Notes under the pieces: generated by a model
Databases searched by the model: none
What the model was told of the DNA's origin: nothing
Seen by the model: only the letters and a program-made list of their open reading frames with translations
Shown: positions 9,854-17,221 of the stretch, piece after piece
How positions within the stretch are numbered: the stretch's first letter is position 1
How the letters are laid out: every line of letters begins with the position of its first letter
Program-made: the position numbers and the translations under genes
From: Caenimonas aquaedulcis
GTDB lineage: Bacteria; Pseudomonadota; Gammaproteobacteria; Burkholderiales; Burkholderiaceae_C
Length of the DNA: 64,000 bases
Assembly (NCBI RefSeq): GCF_015831345.1
Contig: NZ_JADWYS010000001.1
Coordinates: 3,872,618 to 3,936,617, forward strand
Direction: 5' to 3'

Positions 9854-10855
9854 ATGATGAGATCCGCCACCCCGCAAGCGCTGGCCCCCGCCATCCGTGA
9901 CGACAGGTCGGGCGCCGTCAGCTTGTCCTGCGTGATCCCCTGCTTCAACGAGGCATCGAACCTCGAGATCCTGTTGCCCGCGCTGCGCGCCCTGTTGCCC
10001 ACGTGCGCCAACCTGTGGGAGGTGGTGCTGGTCGACGACGGCAGCACCGACGGCAGCGACGCGCTGCTGCACCGATGGGGGGACGAGCCGGGCTTCCGCG
10101 TGATCGAGCTGTCGCGCAACTTCGGCAAGGAAGCGGCGATCACCGCCGGCTTGCGCGTCGCCATGGGTGAAGTGGTCGTGCTGATGGACGCGGACCTGCA
10201 GCACCCGCCCGGCATGATTCCCGAGATGCTCGCGCATTGGCGCGCGGGCTCCGACGTCGTCTATGCCGTGCGCGAGAACCGCCGCGACGAATCGATCGCC
10301 AAGCGCGTCGGCACGGCCGCTTTCTACCGGCTCCTCAATTCCTTCGAGCGCGTGAAGATTCCCGCGGGCGCCGGCGACTTCCGGCTGCTCGATCGCCAGG
10401 CGGTCGATGCGCTGCTCGCGCTGCCCGAGCGCAACCGCTTCATGAAGGGCCTGTACGCGTGGATCGGGTTCACGACCGCGGCGGTCCCCTACGAGCCGCC
10501 GCCGCGCGCGCACGGCAAGAGCCATTACGGGCTCTGGAAGCTCGCGCGGCTCTCCTTCGACGGCATCACGGCATTCAACAGCTGGCCGCTGCGCGTCGTC
10601 GGCGCCGTGGGCACCGCGTGCGCCCTGGTGGGGTTCGGCTACGGCGGCTACATCATCCTGGACTACATGATCGACGGCAACCGTGTCTCCGGCTGGACGA
10701 CCATCGTGGTCACGCTGCTGTTCTTCTTCGGCTTGCAGATGGTGTTCCTGGGCATCATCGGCGAGTACCTCGGACGCATCTTCGAAGAGGTGAAGGCGCG
10801 CCCGCTCTTCGTGGTCAAGAGCGACCGCGGGCGCGGACTGTCCGCACGCCGATGA
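9854..10855 (+). CDS. Family 2 glycosyltransferase (ArnC/GtrB/DPM1-like)
   Basis: The 333-residue protein has a GT-A catalytic domain with SCVIPCFNEASNLE near residue 25, VVLVDDGSTDGS near residue 57 and the DxD-type MDADLQHPPGMIPEM near residue 112. Two C-terminal transmembrane segments follow (about residues 245-270 and 285-310). This is the architecture of polyprenyl-phosphate sugar transferases, which make undecaprenyl-P-sugar on the cytoplasmic face. Its stop overlaps the next gene (ATGA), which encodes an ArnT-like enzyme, and a GtrA-like protein follows. The set suggests decoration of lipid A or another glycolipid. Confidence 0.87.
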   Translation: MMRSATPQALAPAIRDDRSGAVSLSCVIPCFNEASNLEILLPALRALLPTCANLWEVVLVDDGSTDGSDALLHRWGDEPGFRVIELSRNFGKEAAITAGLRVAMGEVVVLMDADLQHPPGMIPEMLAHWRAGSDVVYAVRENRRDESIAKRVGTAAFYRLLNSFERVKIPAGAGDFRLLDRQAVDALLALPERNRFMKGLYAWIGFTTAAVPYEPPPRAHGKSHYGLWKLARLSFDGITAFNSWPLRVVGAVGTACALVGFGYGGYIILDYMIDGNRVSGWTTIVVTLLFFFGLQMVFLGIIGEYLGRIFEEVKARPLFVVKSDRGRGLSARR

Positions 10856-12402
10856 CCGGTCCGCGCAAATCCGCCGCCTGGCCGCTGCTCGCGGTGCTGG
10901 CGTGGCTGGCGTTCACGGCCTGGCTGCGGCCGCTCGCGGTGCCCGACGAGGGCCGCTACGCCGGCGTCGCGTGGGGCATGGTCACCAGCGGCGACTGGCT
11001 CGTGCCGCACCTGAACGGCCTGCCGTACTTCCACAAGCCGCCCCTGTTCTACTGGATCACCGCGATTCCCATGCAGTGGTTCGGCCCGCAGGCGTGGGTG
11101 GCGCGCCTCGCGCCGTGGATGGGCGCTTCGGCGGCGGCGGCCGCGCTGTGGCTCTTCGCGCGGCGCTGGCGCGGCGAGGGCTTCGCGCGCATGGCCTTGC
11201 TCGCCTTCGGGACGCAGGCGCTCGTTTTCGTGGGTGCGCAGTTCGCCAACCTGGACATGCTGGTGGCCGGCTGCATCACCGCGTCGGTGCTGGCCCTCGC
11301 GCATGCGGCGCTCGCGCGCGACGCGGGCGAGGCGCGGCACGTGCCGGCGCTGGCCGCCGGGTATCTTTTCCTGGCGCTCGGCGTACTGGCCAAGGGCCTC
11401 ATCGGCGTGGTGCTGCCGGGCATGGTCCTCGTCGCGTGGCTGCTGGCGCTGCGCAAATGGCGGGTGCTGCTGTCGCTCGCGTGGTGGCCGGGAATGGCGC
11501 TCTTCGCGGTGGTGGCGCTGCCATGGTTCGCGCTGATGGAGCGCAGGTTCCCCGATTTCCTGCATTACTTCTTTTACGTGCAGCACTTCGCGCGCTTCGC
11601 CCAAGGCGGATTCAACAACCAGCAGCCCTGGTATTTCTTCCCTGCGGTGCTGCTCCTGCTCGCCTGTCCCTGGTCGCTGTGGATGCTGCGCGGGATTGCG
11701 CGCAAGGACGACGCGGATCGCACGGAACCCGCCGCCACGATGCGGGTCCTGGCATGGACCTGGCTGGCCCTGGTGACGCTCTTCTTCTCGATGCCGCAAT
11801 CCAAGCTGGTGGGGTACATCCTGCCCGGTAGCGCCGCGCTGGCCCTGCTGGCAGCCGACGCGTGCCTGCAGGCCGGGCGGCCGCTGCTGCGGCGCGCGAG
11901 CGTGGCGTTGGCGGTGGTGCTGTGCCTGGGCGCGGTGGCCGTCGGCGCGCTGCAACCCGGCAACGCGATGCGCGAGATCAGCCGTGCGCTGGAGCGGAGC
12001 GCTCCGGCCGACCGCGTCGTGTTCGTGGAGCAATACTGGTTCGACGTGCCGGTCTATGCCCGCCTGGTGCATCCCGTGCTCGTGCTGGACGCCTGGGACC
12101 CTGCGGCGGACGTGCGCGACAACTGGCACAGGGAACTGTCGGATGCCGCCGTGTTCGACCCGGCGCTCGGGCACGAACTCCTCATCGGCCCCGAGCGTTG
12201 GGCCGACGCGTTGTGCACGGCAGCCGCCACGTGGGTGGTGGGCGACAGGAATGCCGTCGAGAAGCACCCGGTGCTGGCGGCCAACAGGCCCGCGGTGCTG
12301 GAAGGACGAAAGCGCCTGTGGGTCCTGCCGGCACTGAAGGCGGGCGTCAGCCGGCCGGGTTGCCCCGAAATGCCCACCTCGAACTCAACAGATAAGTCAT
12401 GA
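10852..12402 (+). CDS. ArnT-like membrane glycosyltransferase (GT39/GT83 family)
   Basis: The 516-residue polytopic membrane protein has the PMT/ArnT N-terminal signature: an acidic first loop PDEGRYAGVAWGM near residue 30, followed by the YFHKPPLFYWITAIP segment near residue 60. About eleven to twelve hydrophobic segments are visible, then a C-terminal soluble part. These enzymes move a sugar from an undecaprenyl-phosphate carrier to an acceptor such as lipid A in the periplasm. The start overlaps the upstream glycosyltransferase stop, implying one operon. Its last 56 bases overlap the 3' end of the opposite-strand GtrA-like gene. Confidence 0.87.
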   Translation: MTGPRKSAAWPLLAVLAWLAFTAWLRPLAVPDEGRYAGVAWGMVTSGDWLVPHLNGLPYFHKPPLFYWITAIPMQWFGPQAWVARLAPWMGASAAAAALWLFARRWRGEGFARMALLAFGTQALVFVGAQFANLDMLVAGCITASVLALAHAALARDAGEARHVPALAAGYLFLALGVLAKGLIGVVLPGMVLVAWLLALRKWRVLLSLAWWPGMALFAVVALPWFALMERRFPDFLHYFFYVQHFARFAQGGFNNQQPWYFFPAVLLLLACPWSLWMLRGIARKDDADRTEPAATMRVLAWTWLALVTLFFSMPQSKLVGYILPGSAALALLAADACLQAGRPLLRRASVALAVVLCLGAVAVGALQPGNAMREISRALERSAPADRVVFVEQYWFDVPVYARLVHPVLVLDAWDPAADVRDNWHRELSDAAVFDPALGHELLIGPERWADALCTAAATWVVGDRNAVEKHPVLAANRPAVLEGRKRLWVLPALKAGVSRPGCPEMPTSNSTDKS

Positions 12403-12739
12403 GCGCGACCCCGACGAGCACCGCCGCGAGCAGGACGTCATACGACATGGAGCTGAAGTGCAGCAGCAGCGCGTAGGCCGATTCGTTCGCCAGGAATCCC
12501 AGCAGCGACACCGCGAAGAAGCGGCTGATCGAGCGCCACACGGGCGCGGCCCGCGAGCGGAAGGTGAGCCCCCATTGGCCCAGGAAGGACACGGCGAAGG
12601 CCACCAGCCAGCCGCCCACGTTGGCCGCGAGCGGCATGGCGCCCGCGCGCGAGACCAGCAGGACCACCACGCAGAAGTGGACCGCCGCGGCGGCGCAGCC
12701 GACCGCCACGAAACTCGCCAGGCGCAGCATGGCTTTCAT
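12347..12739 (-). CDS. GtrA-like family membrane protein
   Basis: The 130-residue protein has four transmembrane segments and the GtrA pattern: an early AVHFCVVVLLV, then NVGGWLVAFAVSFLGQWGLTF in the second helix pair, ending SRWAFRG. GtrA-type proteins are thought to flip undecaprenyl-phosphate-linked sugars across the inner membrane. I chose the start at 12739 because the frame upstream is arginine/proline rich and not family-like. Its 3' end overlaps the ArnT-like gene on the other strand. Although antiparallel, it is functionally consistent with the neighbouring glycosyltransferases. Confidence 0.82.
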   Translation of the reverse strand: MKAMLRLASFVAVGCAAAAVHFCVVVLLVSRAGAMPLAANVGGWLVAFAVSFLGQWGLTFRSRAAPVWRSISRFFAVSLLGFLANESAYALLLHFSSMSYDVLLAAVLVGVALMTYLLSSRWAFRGNPAG

Positions 12740-12765
12740 GGGGCGGGACGGACGGGCGCGGTGGC

Positions 12766-13581
12766 ATGAGCACGGTCGCCATCGTCGTGGGCGCGGACGA
12801 TTTCGGGATGCATCCACGCATCGATGCGGGCATCCTCGCCCTGGCCGCGATGGGCCGGGTCAGCGCGATCAGCTGCATGGTGGGCGCGCCCTGCTGGGGC
12901 GAGGGCCTGCCGCGCCTGCGCGCGCTCGATGCGGAAAAGGTCGACGTGGGTTTGCATCTGGATTTGACGGAGTATCCGCTGGATGCCGGGTTGCGGCGCT
13001 CCCTCGGGCACTGGATCGTCCTCACGCACACCCGGTCGCGCCCCGCGCCCGGCTTGCGCGAGGAGATCGCGGCGCAGCTCGATTCGTTCGCGAACGGCGT
13101 GGGTGCCCCGCCCGCGTTCGTCGACGGGCATGAGCATGTCCACCAGTTTCCGGGAGTGCGGCAGTTGCTCGCCGAGGAACTGGAACGCAGGGGATGGACG
13201 CCATGGCTGCGCTCGACGCGCAAGGCCGAAGGCGTGCACTCGTTCAAGGCCTCGGCGATCGAGCACCTGGGCAGCGCGGGCCTCGCGAAACTCACCGCGC
13301 GGCACGGATTCGCGCAGAACCGCTGCTTCGCGGGCGTTTACGGGCTGGACGCGCGGAGCAGCGGCGACTATTTGCGGCGCTTGCATGCGTGGCTTGCCGG
13401 GATGCGCACGGGCGACCTGCTGGTTTGCCACCCTGCCGAAGGGTGGGACGGCGCCGCGCCGTTCCCGGTATCGCGCAGCCACGAGTTCGCGGCGCTGGCG
13501 AGCGCCGGATTCGCCACGATGCTGGGCGAATTCGGGATGCGCATCGCGACCTTGCGGGACGCGACAACCGCTTCGGGCTGA
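12766..13581 (+). CDS. ChbG/YdjC-like (HpnK-type) deacetylase
   Basis: The 271-residue protein carries the YdjC-family metal-site motifs: ADDFGMHPRIDAGI at residue 10, VGLHLDLTEYPL near residue 62 and DGHEHVHQFPGV near residue 121. A further HPAEG lies near residue 223. The family removes acetyl groups from N-acetylated sugars such as chitooligosaccharides, and some members act on hopanoid sugars. It starts 26 bases from the divergently encoded GtrA-like gene. With the preceding glycosyltransferases, a role in trimming a transferred amino sugar is a fair inference, similar in logic to ArnD in aminoarabinose addition. Confidence 0.82.
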   Translation: MSTVAIVVGADDFGMHPRIDAGILALAAMGRVSAISCMVGAPCWGEGLPRLRALDAEKVDVGLHLDLTEYPLDAGLRRSLGHWIVLTHTRSRPAPGLREEIAAQLDSFANGVGAPPAFVDGHEHVHQFPGVRQLLAEELERRGWTPWLRSTRKAEGVHSFKASAIEHLGSAGLAKLTARHGFAQNRCFAGVYGLDARSSGDYLRRLHAWLAGMRTGDLLVCHPAEGWDGAAPFPVSRSHEFAALASAGFATMLGEFGMRIATLRDATTASG

Positions 13582-13663
13582 TTCGGCGTCAAAGCGTCCT
13601 GCTATGCTCATCCATAACGGCCCCGATGTCCGATGCCGTGATGTACCCGGAGAAGTTTCATCC

Positions 13664-14788
13664 ATGTCTGCCCCGACCTTCGGGCGGCTGGCCGCCACGC
13701 TGGCCCTCGCTACCGCCTCCCTCGTTTCCCTTTCCGCCCACGCCGACATCGTCCTCGGCCACTCCGGCGACCTGTCCGGCAGCACCGCCGCCCTCACCAC
13801 CGACTACGTTCGCGGCATGAACGCGTACTTCGACGAGGTGAACCGCAAGGGCGGCATCCGCGGCGAAAAAATCAAGCTCGTGAGCCTCGACGACGGCTTC
13901 AACCCCGACAAGACCGCCGAGAACACCAAGGCGCTCATCGAAACGCACAACGCCGTGGCCCTCGTGGGCTACCGCGGCACGGCCAACATGCTGAAGATCG
14001 TGCCGCTGGTGCAGGCCGCGGGCATCGCCGAGATCGGCAACACCAGCGGCGCGAAGTCGCTGCGCGATCCGCACGTGCCCAATGTCTTCCACGTGCGCGC
14101 CAGCACCACCGACGAGATCGAGGCCGCGGTGAACCACGCGTGGACCATCGGCGTCACCAAGATCGCGGCCGTGTACCAGGACGACGCCTTCGGCAAGGAA
14201 GGCCTCGACGCCCTGAACGCCGCCATCAAGAAGCGCGGCGGCGCGCCCGCCGGCGTCGCGCCCGTGCCGCGCGGCACCGTGGACGTCGCCAAGGCGATCG
14301 ATGCCGTCGTGGCCGCGCAGCCGCAGGCCGTCATGTTCATCGGCCAGGCCAAGCCGGCGGCCGCGCTGGTGAAAGGCGTGCGCGCCAAGGGCGTGAGCCC
14401 GCAGTTCTTCGTGCTGAGCGTGGCTTCGGGCCTGCATGCCGACCTCGGCGCGCCGGCCGCCGGCATCATCGTGTCGCAGGTCGTGCCGTACCCCTTCACC
14501 GAACTGGGCGGCCCGGTGGTGAGCGAATACCAGTCCACCATCTCCAAGGGCGCGGACAAGAAGTTCAGCTACAACAGCATGGAAGGCTTCCTGAACGCCA
14601 AGCTGGTCGTGCGCGCGCTGCAGAAAATCAACGGCACGCCCACGCGCGCCAAGGTCATCTCCACGCTCGAGGCGATGAACAACGAGGACCTCGGCGGCTT
14701 CGCGATCAGCTACGGCAAGCAGAACAACCTCGGCTCGCGCTACGTGGCCCTGACCATGGTCCGGGCCGACGGCACTTTCGCGCGCTGA
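13664..14788 (+). CDS. Branched-chain amino acid type ABC transporter substrate-binding protein
   Basis: The 374-residue product has a signal peptide ending near SAHA-DIVLG (residue 27) and a type I periplasmic binding fold (Peripla_BP_6, LivJ-like). Landmarks are LGHSGDLSGSTAALTTDYVRG, YFDEVNRKGGIRGEKIKLV near residue 55 and QDDAFGKEGLDAL near residue 165. It is encoded alone, with no permease or ATPase beside it, so it either serves a transporter elsewhere or acts as a sensor-type binding protein. The ligand cannot be called. A GC-rich hairpin follows the stop. Confidence 0.87.
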   Translation: MSAPTFGRLAATLALATASLVSLSAHADIVLGHSGDLSGSTAALTTDYVRGMNAYFDEVNRKGGIRGEKIKLVSLDDGFNPDKTAENTKALIETHNAVALVGYRGTANMLKIVPLVQAAGIAEIGNTSGAKSLRDPHVPNVFHVRASTTDEIEAAVNHAWTIGVTKIAAVYQDDAFGKEGLDALNAAIKKRGGAPAGVAPVPRGTVDVAKAIDAVVAAQPQAVMFIGQAKPAAALVKGVRAKGVSPQFFVLSVASGLHADLGAPAAGIIVSQVVPYPFTELGGPVVSEYQSTISKGADKKFSYNSMEGFLNAKLVVRALQKINGTPTRAKVISTLEAMNNEDLGGFAISYGKQNNLGSRYVALTMVRADGTFAR

Positions 14789-14810
14789 TCGGGCCCCAGC
14801 TGCTGAGCCA

Positions 14811-14831
14811 CCCGGCGCGCAATGCGCCGGG
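14811..14831 (+). terminator. GC-rich hairpin after the binding-protein gene
   Basis: A perfect 8-base stem (CCCGGCGC / GCGCCGGG) with a 5-base loop starts 23 bases after the stop at 14788. There is no T-run, so it may be a weak or Rho-assisted terminator. Confidence 0.4.
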
Positions 14832-14995
14832 GCGCGTGCCCATCCGCACCGCAAGCAGTCGTAACTTCTGCATCGCCCATCGACATCCGTGCGTGTAACA
14901 GCGTGCGCCGGGGGCCATACGGCTCAGGCACGTAGCTGTGCCTTATTCCCGGCTGAGGCATCGTTCCATCCCGTGTGAGCTGTGACGGGTCGTTT

Positions 14996-15017
14996 CGCGT
15001 GTGATAAATCACACGCG
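14996..15017. promoter_or_regulatory. Perfect palindrome, possible operator upstream of the GH8 gene
   Basis: CGCGTGTGAT, two bases, then ATCACACGCG form a perfect 10-base inverted repeat in the 407-base gene-free stretch between 14788 and 15196. Its centre is about 190 bases before the GH8 start. The core TGTGATAAATCACA resembles half-sites of CRP/FNR-type regulators, but the spacing (four bases between TGTGA and TCACA) fits neither canonical site. A dimeric regulator site is the simplest reading. Confidence 0.4.
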
Positions 15018-15104
15018 CCCACTAAGTTCCCTCCTTTCGCAAACGCTTACATGCGTAGGGAATCGGCCTACGCTACTGTCGGACGTCTCCTACTACATTC
15101 GCTC

Positions 15105-15138
15105 TTCCCGATGAGGCTGCGCTCCGGCTCATCGGGAA
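15105..15138 (+). other. Stem-loop in the GH8 leader
   Basis: TTCCCGATGAG (15105-15115) pairs perfectly with CTCATCGGGAA (15128-15138) around a 12-base loop, 57 bases before the GH8 ATG. It could be a leader attenuator, an RNA-stabilising hairpin or the end of an upstream transcript. No T-run follows, and I found no known riboswitch consensus in the rest of the 14832-15195 gap. Confidence 0.45.
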
Positions 15139-15195
15139 TCCGGCCTCCCTTACCCGCGTGCGGTTTGCGCGTCGAACTTACAAGTTGTAGTTGAA

Positions 15196-17079
15196 ATGAA
15201 AAGACGTCTGTTCCTGCTGTCTAGCACCTCTTCCGCTGCTCTTGCACTCACCGGCTGTGGCGGCGGGGGCGACGATGTCGCACTCGACGACAGCGCTTCG
15301 ACTCTCGCAACGTCCGGCAGCATGAAGGCCGTCAAGCGTGTCACCCGCACGCCGAGCCCCGCGCCGGCCCCGGCGCCTGCCGTGGCCCCGGCACCCGCCC
15401 CGACGACCGCTCCCGCCCCGGCCCCCGCCTCGACCGTCCCGGGCGTGGCCTACCCCTTCGGTGCGCGCCTCGTGAAGTACGCGGCCGGCATCAAGCCCAC
15501 GCAGACCAACGCCGCGATGGACGCCGTGCTCACCAAGCAATACGACGCCTGGAAGGCAGCGCGCGTCATTCCCGCCACCTCGATCGTCGCGGGCGGCTAT
15601 GCGGTGCAGTTCTCCAACAGCACCTACATGATGGTGTCCGAAGGCGCGGGCTACGGCATGCTGCTGGCCGTGCTCTTCGCCGGCTACGACGCCAACGCGC
15701 GCACGCTGTTCGACGGCCTGCTCGCCGTCGTGCGCGCGCGCCCCGCCTATGCCGTCGCGCAGTACGACCCGAACGGCAAGTACCTGCACGACTGGCGCCT
15801 GAATGCCAACGGCACCTCCGCCGGCGACGGCTGGAACGCGATGGACGGCGACCTCGACATCGCGATGGCCCTGCTCATGGCCGACAAGCAGTGGGGCTCC
15901 ACCGGCAAGTGGAACTACCTGCAGGAAGCGAAGAACACCATCGCCGCGCTCAAGTCCTGGAACATGAACGCCGACGGCTCCACCAAGGGCCTGCCGAGCG
16001 CGGTGAACAACCGCACGTCCGACTACATGATCGGCCACTTCCGCGCCTTCAAGGCCGCGACGGGAGACGCGATCTGGGACCTGGCCGTGACCAAGGCCTA
16101 TTCCCTCCTGGACCGCATGCAGACGGTGTATTCGCCCGGCGTGGGCCTGATGCCCGACTTCGTGATCAACACGAACACCCCGACGCCTTCGCCTTCCACC
16201 GGCTACATCGGCGACGGCAACGACAAGGAAGGCTACTTCTGGTGGAACGCCTGCCGCAACCCGTGGCGCTTCTCCTCCGACTTCCTGCTGTCCGGCGACA
16301 CGCGCTTCTCGCTCGTCACCGGCCGCATGATCGACTTCTTCAAGGCCAAGTCCGGCGGCGACCCGTACAAGATCGGCACCGGCTACGCGCTCGACGGCAC
16401 GCAGCTCACCGGCGGCAACAGCGCGGCCTACCACGGCCCGATCTGCGCGGGCGCCTGCGTCGACGCGCGCTTCCAGGGCTTCCTGGACACGATGTGGAAC
16501 TGGAACGCCACCCACCTCACCACCGGCTACTACGACAGCGAGATCCAGCTGCTGTCGCTGGCCGTGGCTTCGGGCAACTGGTGGTCCACCGCCACGGCCG
16601 GCTCGGTCACGGCCCCTGCGCCCGCACCTGCGCCGGCTCCCGCACCGGCTCCCACGCCCGCTCCCGCGCCCTCCACCAGCGGCAATATCCTCAACAACGG
16701 CGACTTCGGCACGGACATCTCCGGCTGGAACAACTGGGGCAACTCGGTGGCCGCCTCCGGCATGCTGCAGGTCGGCATGGGCGCCGGCGGCGTCGCGCAG
16801 GACATCTACACCAAGGTCACGGCCGGCAAGAACTACAAGGTGACGGCGCAGGCGAGCATCACGGCGGCGGGCGAGGGCGTGTACATCGGCGTGAAGCTGA
16901 TGGACGGCGCGGGCAACCTGCTCGTGAACCAGCTGCAGCTGGTCAACTCGGTGACGCGCACCGGCGTGACGCTGAACTTCACCGCGCCGCAGGGCGTTGC
17001 GAGCGGCTACGTCTACGTGTGGAAGAACGCCGACACCGTGATCGGCCTCGTCGACAACTTCGCGCTGACGGCGGCTTGA
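15196..17079 (+). CDS. GH8 endoglucanase lipoprotein with C-terminal carbohydrate-binding-like module
   Basis: The 627-residue product starts with a lipoprotein signal (lipobox LTGC at about residues 18-21), followed by a proline/alanine linker (residues 50-80). The catalytic domain (about 85-470) shows family GH8 motifs: MVSEGAGYGMLLAV with the acid Glu near residue 155, WNAMDGDLDIAMALLMA near residue 215 and GYFWWNACRNPWR near residue 350. A second PA-repeat linker (about 475-492) leads to a beta-rich module (about 497-627) that looks like a CBM4/9-type binding domain. It should cut beta-1,4-glucan at the cell surface. It stands alone, convergent with the PKS gene, and may act on self-made or plant polysaccharide. 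Confidence 0.88.
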   Translation: MKRRLFLLSSTSSAALALTGCGGGGDDVALDDSASTLATSGSMKAVKRVTRTPSPAPAPAPAVAPAPAPTTAPAPAPASTVPGVAYPFGARLVKYAAGIKPTQTNAAMDAVLTKQYDAWKAARVIPATSIVAGGYAVQFSNSTYMMVSEGAGYGMLLAVLFAGYDANARTLFDGLLAVVRARPAYAVAQYDPNGKYLHDWRLNANGTSAGDGWNAMDGDLDIAMALLMADKQWGSTGKWNYLQEAKNTIAALKSWNMNADGSTKGLPSAVNNRTSDYMIGHFRAFKAATGDAIWDLAVTKAYSLLDRMQTVYSPGVGLMPDFVINTNTPTPSPSTGYIGDGNDKEGYFWWNACRNPWRFSSDFLLSGDTRFSLVTGRMIDFFKAKSGGDPYKIGTGYALDGTQLTGGNSAAYHGPICAGACVDARFQGFLDTMWNWNATHLTTGYYDSEIQLLSLAVASGNWWSTATAGSVTAPAPAPAPAPAPAPTPAPAPSTSGNILNNGDFGTDISGWNNWGNSVAASGMLQVGMGAGGVAQDIYTKVTAGKNYKVTAQASITAAGEGVYIGVKLMDGAGNLLVNQLQLVNSVTRTGVTLNFTAPQGVASGYVYVWKNADTVIGLVDNFALTAA

Positions 17080-17098
17080 TCGTCGCGCGGACGATTTC

Positions 17099-17201
17099 TC
17101 TGGACGCAGAATCCGCAGAAGTCACGCAGAATGGAGCCCAGAAAAATTCATTTCTTTTCTTGAATTTCTTCTGCGTAACTTCTGCGGATTCTGCGTCCAG
17201 A
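17099..17201. repeat. Long inverted repeat with CGCAGA motifs, probable bidirectional terminator (copy 1)
   Basis: Arms at 17099-17131 and 17169-17201 (33 bases each) are complementary with one mismatch. They are built from repeated CGCAGA/TCTGCG units. An inner stem, AAATTCA (17144-17150) with TGAATTT (17161-17167), lies in the loop. It fills the gap between the convergent GH8 and PKS genes. A related element with the same design lies at 33115-33263. Position suggests bidirectional termination; the shared design suggests a dispersed repeat family. Confidence 0.75.
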
Positions 17202-17221
17202 AAGACATCCCGCACACCAAC

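Noticed and set aside
14996..15017. CRP or FNR binding site
   Set aside because: The spacing between half-sites (TGTGA-N4-TCACA) fits neither TGTGA-N6-TCACA nor TTGAT-N4-ATCAA, so it was kept only as an unassigned palindrome.
14832..15195. Cyclic-di-GMP (GEMM) or other riboswitch in the GH8 leader
   Set aside because: I could not find the conserved GEMM core or any other aptamer consensus; only a simple stem-loop and the palindrome are present.
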